From assembly GCF_032854445.1 (NCBI RefSeq), contig NW_027018363.1, forward strand, positions 1-35,261: 35,261 nt of DNA, given 5' to 3'. The translations under genes and the position numbers were made by a program. The stretch is from Liolophura sinensis (Eukaryota; Mollusca; Polyplacophora; Chitonida; Chitonidae). This document shows, piece after piece, positions 22,515 to 32,942 of the stretch. Under the pieces are notes generated by a model. The model was given only the letters and a program-made list of their open reading frames with translations, ran no database searches and had not been told where the DNA came from. Every line of letters begins with the position of its first letter. Position 1 is the first letter of the stretch.

Positions 22515-25259
22515 ACTCACCCAGCAATTGCCTTACTTCTAAGTGCAAGACAATCTCAATATCTTTATCTACGTGTAGAAAAACCACACCATTTGTACAT
22601 AAAAAACACAAGGTACTTGATACAGTCTGCTGTAAAAAGTACAACTAAACAGTGACCCACATTTATAAGGTGCCAAAAGATGCGGAATTGGGCCAGGCAT
22701 CGGCAGCTGTTAAAAAATTGCAAATATCCCTGGTTTCCATGGAGTAAGAGCCGTTGCTGGGCACGTGATTATGACATCAATATTCATTGATTTGTCGCTA
22801 CAGCCAAAAGTATTGGTCGGAGAGCAAGGCGGTTTGCACCATTCGATTTCTCGTCACAAAATACGTCGGATTAGTCTCTTACTAGCAGCACTGGAACAGT
22901 TTTTCCACTTTTGCATTTTTGCCTGGTCTTTTTGTTAATTGAAATCGGCTACACTGTACTCTGTACAATCGCGACTGGTCATTACTATATTCAACTTTTG
23001 ACTATAAGTTATGTGCCCTTCGGTAGCCCAGAAGACCTGAAATCTTTGGGCTAAGCCCATTTAACTCACCCAGCAATTGCCTTACTTCTAAGTGCAAGAC
23101 AATCTCAATGTCTTTATCTACGTGTAGAAAAACCACACCATTTGTACATGAAAAACACAAGGTACTTGATACAGTCTGCTGTAAAAAGTACAACTGAACA
23201 CTGACTCACTTCAGTAAGGTGCCAAAAGATGCGGAATTGAGCCAGGCATCGGCAGCTGTTGAAAAATTGCCAATTTCCCTGGTTTCCATGGAGTAAGAGC
23301 CGTTGCTGGGCACGTGATTATGACATAAATGATCATTCAATTGTCACTACAGCCAAAAGTATTGGTCGGAGAGCAACGCGGTTTGCACCATTCGATTTCT
23401 CGTCACAAAATACGTCGGATTAGCCTCTTACCAGCAGCACTGGAACAGTTTTTCCACTTTTGCATTTTTGCCTGGTCTTTTTGTTAATTGAAATCGGCTA
23501 CACTGTACTCTGTACAATCGCGACTGGTCATTACTATATTCAACTTTTGACTATAAGTTATGTGCCCTTCGGTAGCCCAGAAGACCTGAAATCTTTGGGC
23601 TAAGCCCATTTAACTCACCCAGCAATTGTCTTACTTCTAAGTCCAAGACAATCTCAATGTCTTTATCTACGTGTAGAAAAACCACACCATTTGTACATAA
23701 AAAACACAAGGTACTTGATACAGTCTGCTGTAAAAAGTACAACTAAACAGTGACCCACATTTATAAGGTGCCAAAAGATGCGGAATTGGGCCAGGCATCG
23801 GCAGCTGTTAAAAAATTGCAAATATCCCTGGTTTCCATGGAGTAAGAGCCGTTGCTGGGCACGTGATTATGACATCAATATTCATTGATTTGTCGCTACA
23901 GCCAAAAGTATTGGTCGGAGAGCAAGGCGGTTTGCACCATTCGATTTCTCGTCACAAAATACGTCGGATTAGTCTCTTACTAGCAGCACTGGAACAGTTT
24001 TTCCACTTTTGCATTTTTGCCTGGTCTTTTTGTTAATTGAAATCGGCTACACTGTAGTCTGTACAATCGCGACTGGTCATTACTATATTCAACTTTTGAC
24101 TATAAGTTATGTGCCCTTCGGTAGCCCAGAAGACCTGAAATCTTTGGGCTAAGCCCATTTAACTCACCCAGCAATTGCCTTACTTCTAAGTGCAAGACAA
24201 TCTCAATGTCTTTATCTACGTGTAGAAAAACCACACCATTTGTACGTGAAAAACACAAGGTACTTGATACAGTCTGCTGTAAAAAGTACAACTGACCACA
24301 GACCCACATGTATAAGGTGCCAAAAGATGCGGAATTGAGCCAGGCATCGGCAGCTGTTGAAAAATTGCAAATTTCCCTGGTTTCCATGGAGTAAGAGCCG
24401 TTGCTGGGCACGTGATTATGACATAAATGATCATTCAATTGTCGCTACAGCCAAAAGTATTGGTCAGAGAGCAACGCGGATTGCACCATTCGATTTCTCG
24501 TCACAAAATACGTCGGATTAGCCTTTTACCAGCAGCACTGGAACAGTTTTTCCACTTTTGCATTTTTGCCTGGTCTTTTTGTTAATTGAAATCGGCTACA
24601 CTGTACTCTGTACAATCGCGACTGGTCATTACTATATTCAACTTTTGACTATAAGTTATGTGCCCTTCGGTAGCCCAGAAGACCTGAAATCTTTGGGCTA
24701 AGCCCATTTAACTCACCCAGCAATTGTCTTACTTCTAAGTGCAAGACAATCTCAATGTCTTTATCTACGTGTAGAAAAACCACACCATTTGTACGTGAAA
24801 AACACAAGGTACTTGATACAGTCTGCTGTAAAAAGTACAACTGACCACAGACCCACATCAATAAGGTGCCAAAAGATGCAGAATTGAGCCAGGCATCGGC
24901 AGCTGTTGAAAAATTGCCAATTTCCCTGGTTTCCATTGAGTAAGAGCCGTTGCTGGGCACGTGATTATGACATAAATGATCATTCAATTGTCACTACAGC
25001 CAAAAGTATTGGTCGGAGAGCAACGCGGTTTGCACCATTCGATTTCTCGTCACAAAATACGTCGGATTAGCCTCTTACCAGCAGCACTGGAACAGTTTTT
25101 CCACTTTTGCATTTTTACCTGGTCTTTTTGTTAATTGAAATCGGGTACACTGTACTCTGTACAATCGCGACTGGTCATTACTATATTCAACTTTTGACTA
25201 TAAGTTATGTGCCCTTCGGTAGCCCAGAAGACGTCAAATCTTTGGGCTAAGCCCATTTA
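22515..25259. repeat. M42-M46: irregular block C' G C' D E/A
   Basis: Five 549-bp monomers break the six-class order. M42 and M44 are C' units. M43 (class G) resembles B and A but has GTACATGAAAAAC and GACTCACTTCAG, shared only with M62. M45 is D with GTGAAAAAC and CATGTATAAGG. M46 has a class E 5' part (GACCACAG, CATCAAT) and an A- or G-like 3' part (GCTGGGCACG, TCACTACAG, GCGGTTTG), so it is probably another exchange product. M46 has private GATGCAGAA, CCATTGAG, TTTTTACCTGG and ATCGGGTACAC; the last two reappear in M62. Confidence 0.8.
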
Positions 25260-26905
25260 ACTCACCCAGCAATTGTCTTAATTCTAAGTCCAAGACAATC
25301 TCAATGTCTCTATCTACGTGTAGAAAAACCACACCATTTGTACATAAAAAACACAAGGTACTTGATACAGTCTGCTGTAAAAAGTACAACTAAACACAGA
25401 CCCACATTTATAAGGTGCCAAAAGATGCGGAATTGGGCCAGGTATCGGCAGCTGTTGAAAAATTGCAAATTTCCCTGGTTTCCATGGAGTAAGAGCCGTT
25501 GCTGTGCACGTGATTATGACATAAATGATCATTCAATTGTCGCTACAGGCAAAAGTATTGGTCGGAGAGCCACGCGGTTTGCACCATTCGATTTCTCGTC
25601 ACAAAATACGTCGGATTAGTCTCTTACCAGCAGCACTGGAACAATTTTTCCAATTTTGCGTTTTTGCCTGGTCTTTTTGTTAATTGAAATCGGCTACACT
25701 GTACTCTGTACAATCGCGACTGGTCATTACTATATTCAACTTTTGACTATAAGTTATGTGCCCTTCGGTAGCCCAGAAGACCTGAAATCTTTGGGCTAAG
25801 CCCATTTAACTCACCCAGCAATTGCCTTACTTCTAAGTGCAAGACAATCTCAATGTCTTTATCTACGTGTAGAAAAACCACACCATTTGTACGTGAGAAA
25901 CACAAGGTACTTGATACAGTCTGCTGTAAAAAGTACAACTGAACACTGACCCACTTCAGTAAGGTGCCAAAAGATGCGGAATTGAGCCAGGCATCGGCAG
26001 CTGTTAAAAAATTGCAAATTTCCCTGGTTTCCATGGAGTAAGAGCCGTTGCTGGGCACGTGATTATGACATAAATGATCATTCAATTGTCACTACAGCCA
26101 AAAGTATTGGTCGGAGAGCAACGCGGATTGCATCATTCGATTTCTCGTCACAAAATACGTCGGATTAGCCTCTTACCAGCAGCACTGGAACAGTTTTCGC
26201 ACTTTTGCATTTTTGCCTGGTCTTTTTGTTAATTGAAATCGGCTACACTGTACTCTGTACAATCGCGACTGGTCATTACTATATTCAACTTTTGACTATA
26301 AGTTATGTGCCCTTCGGTAGCCCAGAAGACCTGAAATCTTTGGGCCAAGCCCATTTAACTCACCCAGCAATTGTCTTACTCCTCAGTCCAAGACAATCGC
26401 AATGTCTTATCTACGTGTAGAAAAACCACACCATTTGTACATAAAAAACAAAAGGTACTTGATACAGTCTGCTGTAAAAAGTACAACTGACCACAGACCC
26501 ACATGAATAAGGTGCCAAAAGATGCGGAATTGAGACAGGCATCGGCAGCTGTTGAAAAATTGCAAATTTCCCTGGTTTCCATGGAGTAAGAGCCGTTGCC
26601 GGGCACGTGATTATGACATAAATGATCATTCAATTGTCGCTACAGCCAAACGTATTGGTCGGAGAGCAACGCGGATTGCACCATTCGATTTCTCGTCACA
26701 AAATACGACGGATTAGCCTCTTACCAGCAGCACTGGAACAGTTTTTCCACTTTTGCATTTTTGCCTGGTCTTTTTGTTAATTGAAATCGGCTACACTGTA
26801 CTCTGTACAATCGCGACTGGTCATTACTATATTCAACTTTTAACTATAAGTTATGTGCCCTTCGGTAGCCCAGAAGACCTGAAATCTTTGGGCTAAGCCC
26901 ATTTA
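25260..26905. repeat. Trimer F' H D*, copy 1 (M47-M49)
   Basis: M47 is F' (CTTAATTC, TCTCTATC, GAGCCACGCGG, and AACAATTTTTCC with TTTTGCGTTTTT). M48 is H (GTGAGAAAC with GGTACTTG, GACCCACTTCAG, GTTAAAAAATTGC), ending in GGGCCAAGCCC. M49 is D*, with a 5' end like C (ATAAAAAAC, GAGACAGG) and CTCAGTCC, ATCGCAATG and CTTATC variants, then D marks CATGAATAAGG, then class C- or E-like CAAACG and GCGGATTG. The trimer recurs immediately downstream at an offset of about 1647 bp. Confidence 0.8.
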
Positions 26906-28553
26906 ACTCACCCAGCAATTGTCTTACTTCTAAGTGCAAGACAATCTCAATGTCTTTATCTACGTGTAGAAAAACCACACCATTTGTACGTGAAAAACAC
27001 AAGGTACTTGATACAGTCTGCTGTAAAAAGTACAACTAAACACAGACCCACATTTATAAGGTGCCAAAAGATGCGGAATTGGGCCAGGTATCGGCAGCTG
27101 TTGAAAAATTGCAAATTTCCCTGGTTTCCATGGAGTAAGAGCCGTTGCTGTGCACGTGATTATGACATAAATGATCATTCAATTGTCGCTACAGGCAAAA
27201 GTATTGGTCGGAGAGCCACGCGGTTTGCACCATTCGATTTCTCGTCACAAAATACGTCGGATTAGCCTCTTACCAGCAGCACTGGAACAATTTTTCCAAT
27301 TTGCGTTTTTGCCTGGTCTTTTTGTTAATTGAAATCGGCTACACTGTACTCTGTACAATCGCGACTGGTCATTACTATATTCAACTTTTGACTATAAGTT
27401 ATGTGCCCTTCGGTAGCCCAGAAGACCTGAAATCTTTGGGCTAAGCCCATCTTTAACTCACCCAGCAATTGCCTTACTCTAAGTGCAAGACAATCTCAAT
27501 GTCTTTATCTACGTGTAGAAAAACCACACCATTTGTACGTGAGAAACACAAGGTACTTTGATACAGTCTGCTGTAAAAAGTACAACTGAACAGTGACCCA
27601 CTTCAGTAAGGTGCCAAAAGATGCGGAATTGAGCCAGGCATCGCAGCTGTTGAAAAATTGCAAATTTCCCTGGTTTCCATGGAGTAAGAGCCGTTGCTGG
27701 GCACGTGATTATGACATAAATGATCATTCAATTGTCACTACAGCCAAAAGTATTGGTCGGAGAGCAACGCGGATTGCACCATTCGATTTCTCGTCACAAA
27801 ATACTTCGGATTAGCCTCTTACCAGCAGCACTGGAACAGTTTTTCGCACTTTTGCATTTTTGCCTGGTCTTTTGTTAATTGAAATCGGCTACACTGTACT
27901 CTGTACAATCGCGACTGGTCATTACTATAATTCAACTTTTGACTATAAGTTATGTGCCCTTCGGTAGCCCAGAAGACCTGAAATCTTTGGGCCAAGCCCA
28001 TTTAACTCACCCAGCAATTGTCTTACTTCTCAGCCCAAGACAATCTCAATGTCTTTATCTACGTGTAGAAAAACCACACCATTTGTACATAAAAAACAAA
28101 GGTACTTGATACAGTCTGCTGTAAAAAGTACAACTGACCACAGACCCACATGAATAAGGTGCCAAAAGATGCGGAATTGAGACAGGCATCGGCAGCTGTT
28201 GAAAAATTGCCAATTTCCCTGGTTTCCATGGAGTAAGAGCCGTTGCTGTGCACGTGATTATGACATAAATGATCATTCAATTGTCGCTACAGGCAAAAGT
28301 ATTGGTCGGAGAGCAACGCGGTTTGCACCATTCGATTTCTCGTCACAAAATACGTCGGATTAGCCTCTTACCAGCAGCACTGGAACAGTTTTTCGCACTT
28401 TTGCATTTTTGCCTGGTCTTTTTGTTAATTGAAATCGGCTACACTGTACTCTGTACAATCGCGACTGGTCATTACTATATTCAACTTTTGACTATAAGTT
28501 ATGTGCCCTTCGGTAGCCCAGAAGACCTGAAATCTTTGGGCTAAGCCCTTTTA
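26906..28553. repeat. Trimer F' H D*, copy 2 (M50-M52)
   Basis: This is a tandem copy of the preceding trimer, sharing GAGCCACGCGG and TTTGCGTTTTT in M50, the GGGCCAAGCCC end of M51, and CTCAG plus GAGACAGG in M52. M50 begins with a class E start (GTACGTGAAAAAC), so the copy boundary is itself an E/F junction. M52 switches to F marks (GCCAATTT, GCTGTGCACG, CTACAGGC) and ends CCCTTTTAAC, exactly as M33 does, leading into the E F A B series. Small indels reappear here, for example GGTACTTTG, CATCGCAGC, GGTCTTTTG and CTATAATTC in M51. Confidence 0.78.
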
Positions 28554-31500
28554 ACTCACCCAGCAATTGTCTTACTTCTAAGTGCAAGACAATCTCAATG
28601 TCTTTATCTACGTGTAGAAAAACCACACCATTTGTACGTGAAAAACACAAGGTACTTGATACAGTCTGCTGTAAAAAGTACAACTGACCACAGACCCACA
28701 TCAATAAGGTGCCAAAAGATGCGGAATTGAGCCAGGCATCGGCAGCTGTTGAAAAATTGCAAATTTCCCTGGTTTCCATGGAGTAAGAGCCGTTGCAGGG
28801 CACGTGATTATGACATAAATGATCATTCAATTGTCGCTACAGCCAAACGTATTGGTCGGAGAGCAACGCGGATTGCACCATTCGATTTCTCGTCACAAAA
28901 TACGTCGGATTAGCCTCTTACCAGCAGCACTGGAACAGTTTTTGCACTTTTGCATTTTTGCCTGGTCTTTTTGTTAATTGAAATCGGCTACACTGTACTC
29001 TGTACAATCGCGACTGGTCATTACTATATTCAACTTTTGACTATAAGTTATGTGCCCTTCGGTAGCCCAGAAGACCTGAAATCTTTGGGCTAAGCCCATT
29101 TAACTCACCCAGCAATTGTCTTACTTCTAAGTGCAAGACAATCTCAATGTCTTTATCTACGTGTAGAAAAACCACACCATTTGTACATAAAAAACACAAG
29201 GTACTTGATACAGTCTGCTGTAAAAAGTACAACTAAACACTGACCCACATTTATAAGGTGCCAAAAGATGCGGAATTGGGCCAGGTATCGGCAGCTGTTG
29301 AAAAATTGCCAATTTCCCTGGTTTCCATGGAGTAAGAGCCGTTGCTGTGCACGTGATTATGACATAAATGATCATTCAATTGTCGCTACAGGCAAAAGTA
29401 TTGGTCGGAGAGCAACGCGGTTTGCACCATTCGATTTCTCGTCACAAAATACGTCGGATTAGCCTCTTACCAGCAGCACTGGAACAGTTTTCGCACTTTT
29501 GCATTTTTGCCTAGTCTTTTTGTTAATTGAAATCGGCTACACTGTACTCTGTACAATCGCGACTGGTCATTACTATATTCAACTTTTGACTATAAGTTAT
29601 GTGCCCTTCGGTAGCCCAGAAGACGTGAAATCTTTGGGCTAAGCCCATTTAACTCACCCAGCAATTGCCTTACTTCTAAGTGCAAGACAATCTCAATGTC
29701 TTTATCTACGTGTAGAAAAACCACACCATTTGTACGTGAGAAACACAAGGTTCTTGATACAGTCTGCTGTAAAAAGTACAACTGAACACTGACCAACTTC
29801 AGTAAGGTGCCAAAAGATGCGGAATTGAGCCAGGCATCGGCAGCTGTTGAAAAATTGCAAATTTCCCTGGTTTCCATGGAGTAAGAGCCGTTGCTGGGCA
29901 CGTGATTATGACATAAATGATCATTCAATTGTCACTACAGCCAAAAGTATTGGTCGGAGAGCAACGCGGTTTGCACCATTCGATTTCTCGTCACAAAATA
30001 CGTCGGATTAGCCTCTTACCAGCAGCACTGGAACAGTTTTCGCACTTTTGCATTTTTGCCTGGTCTTTTTGTTAATTGAAATCGGCTACACTGTACTCTG
30101 TACAATCGCGACTGGTCATTACTATATTCAACTTTTGACTATAAGTTATGTGCCCTTCGGTAGCCCAGAAGACCTGAAATCTTTGGGCTAAGCCCATTTA
30201 ACTCACCCAGCAATTGCCTTACTTCTAAGTGCAAGACAATCTCAATGTCTTTATCTACGTGTAGAAAAACCACACCATTTGTACGTGAAAAACACAAGGT
30301 ACTTGATACAGTCTGCTGTAAAAAGTACAACTGAACACTGACCCACTTCAGTAAGGTGCCAAAAGATGCGGAATTGAGCCAGGCATCGGCAGCTGTTGAA
30401 AAATTGCAAATTTCCCTGGTTTCCATGGAGTAAGAGCCGTTGCCGGGCACGTGATTATGACATAAATGATCATTCAATTGTCACTACAGCCAAAAGTATT
30501 GGTCGGAGAGCAACGCGGTTTGCACCATTCGATTTGTCGTCACAAAATACGTCGGATTAGCCTCTTACCAGCAGCACTGGAACAGTTTTTCCACTTTTGC
30601 ATTTTTGCCTGGTCTTTTTGTTAATTGAAATCGGCTACACTGTACTCTGTACAATCGCGACTGGTCATTACTATATTCAACTTTTGACTATAAGTTATGT
30701 GCCCTTCGGTAGCCCAGAAGACCTGAAATCTTTGGGCTAAGCCCATTTAACTCACCCAGCAATTGTCTTACTTCTAAGTCCAAGACAATCTCAATGTCTT
30801 TATCTACGTGTAGAAAAACCACACCATTTGTACATAAAAAACACAAGGTACTTGATACAGTCTGCTGTAAAAAGTACAACTAAACAGTGACCCACATTTA
30901 TAAGGTGCCAAAAGATGCGGAATTGGGCCAGGCATCGGCAGCTGTTAAAAAATTGCAAATATCCCTGGTTTCCATGGAGTAAGAGCCGTTGCTGGGCACG
31001 TGATTATGACATCAATATTCATTGATTTGTCGCTACAGCCAAAAGTATTGGTCGGAGAGCAAGGCGGTTTGCACCATTCGATTTCTCGTCACAAAATACG
31101 TCGGATTAGTCTCTTACTAGCAGCACTGGAACAGTTTTTCCACTTTTGCATTTTTGCCTGGTCTTTTTGTTAATTGAAATCGGCTACACTGTACTCTGTA
31201 CAATCGCGACTGGTCATTACTATATTCAACTTTTGACTATAAGTTATGTGCCCTTCGGTAGCCCAGAAGACCTGAAATCTTTGGCTAAGCCCATTTAACT
31301 CACCCAGCAATTGCCTTACTTCTAAGTGCAAGACAATCTCAATGTCTTTATCTACGTGTAGAAAAACCACACCATTTGTACGTGAAAAACACAAGGTACT
31401 TGATACAGTCTGCTGTAAAAAGTACAACTAAACACAGACCCACATGAATAAGGTGCCAAAAGATGCGGAATTGAGCCAGGCATCGGCAGCTGTTGAAAAA

Positions 31501-32942
31501 TTGCAAATTTCCCTGATTTCCATGGAGTAAGAGCCGTTGCTGTGCACGTGATTATGACATAAATGATCATTCAATTGTCGCTACAGCCAAAAGTATTGGT
31601 CAGAGAGCAACGCGGATTGCACCATTCGATTTCTCGTCACAAAATACGTCGGATTAGCCTTTTACCAGCAGCACTGGACAGTTTTTCCACTTTTGCATTT
31701 TTGCCTGGTCTTTTTGTTAATTGAAATCGGCTACACTGTACTCTGTACAATCGCGACTGGTCATTACTATATTCAACTTTTGACTATAAGTTATGTGCCC
31801 TTCGGTAGCCCAGAAGACCTGAAATCTTTGGGCTAAGCCCATTTAACTCACCCAGCAATTGTCTTACTTCTAAGTGCAAGACAATCTCAATGTCTTTATC
31901 TACGTGTAGAAAAACCACACCATTTGTACGTGAAAAACACAAGGTACTTGATACAGTCTGCTGTAAAAAGTACAACTGACCACAGACCCACATCAATAAG
32001 GTGCCAAAAGATGCGGAATTGAGCCAGGCATCGGCAGCTGTTGAAAAATTGCAAATTTCCCTGGTTTCCATGGAGTAAGAGCCGTTGCAGGGCACGTGAT
32101 TATGACATAAATGATCATTCAATTGTCGCTACAGCCAAACGTATTGGTCGGAGAGCAACGCGGATTGCACCATTCGATTTCTCGTCACAAAATACGTCGG
32201 ATTAGCCTCTTACCAGCAGCACTGGAACAGTTTTTCCACTTTTGCATTTTTGCCTGGTCTTTTTGTTAATTGAAATCGGCTACACTGTACTCTGTACAAT
32301 CGCGACTGGTCATTACTATATTCAACTTTTGACTATAAGTTATGTGCCCTTCGGTAGCCCAGAAGACCTGAAATCTTTGGGCTAAGCCCATTTAACTCAC
32401 CCAGCAATTGTCTTACTTCTAAGTGCAAGACAATCTCAATGTCTTTATCTACGTGTAGAAAAACCACACCATTTGTACATAAAAAACACAAGGTACTTGA
32501 TACAGTCTGCTGTAAAAAGTACAACTAAACACTGACCCACATTTATAAGGTGCCAAAAGATGCGGAATTGGGCCAGGTATCGGCAGCTGTTGAAAAATTG
32601 GAAATTTCCCTGGTTTCCATGGAGTAAGAGCCGTTGCTGTGCACGTGATTATGACATAAATGATCATTCAATTGTCGCTACAGGCAAAAGTATTGGTCGG
32701 AGAGCAACGCGGTTTGCACCATTCGATTTCTCGTCACAAAATACGTCGGATTAGCCTCTTACCAGCAGCACTGGAACAGTTTCGCACTTTTGCATTTTTG
32801 CCTAGTCTTTTTGTTAATTGAAATCGGCTACACTATACTCTGTACAATCGCGACTGGTCATTACTATATTCAACTTTTGACTATAAGTTATGTGCCCTTC
32901 GGTAGCCCAGAAGACGTCAAATCTTTGGGCTAAGCCCATTTA
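28554..32942. repeat. M53-M60: E F then 6-mer A B C' D E F
   Basis: Two monomers (E F) and a complete six-class unit follow the same order as M34-M41. M53-M56 are each exactly 549 bp, and M57-M60 are 548-549 bp with single deletions (TTGGCTAAG in M57, CTGGACAG in M58, AGTTTCGC in M60). M58 differs from M39 by GTGAAAAAC, AAACACAGACCC and GCTGTGCACG, so the copies have diverged or been partly converted since duplication. Confidence 0.83.

Larger units (their letters stand above)
18123..23612. repeat. Segmental duplication, left copy (M34-M43)
   Basis: Ten consecutive monomers (E F A B C' D E F C' G) recur in the same order at 28554-34043. The offset is exactly 10,431 bp (19 x 549) for the first part. 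Shared rare marks are CCCTTTTAAC just before each copy, GGAAATTT with CACTATACTC in M41 and M60, and GTACATGAAAAAC with GACTCACTTCAG in M43 and M62. Private changes exist on both sides, for example TTTTGGATTT in M36 only and TTAGTCTCTTACCAG in M35 only. Confidence 0.78.
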
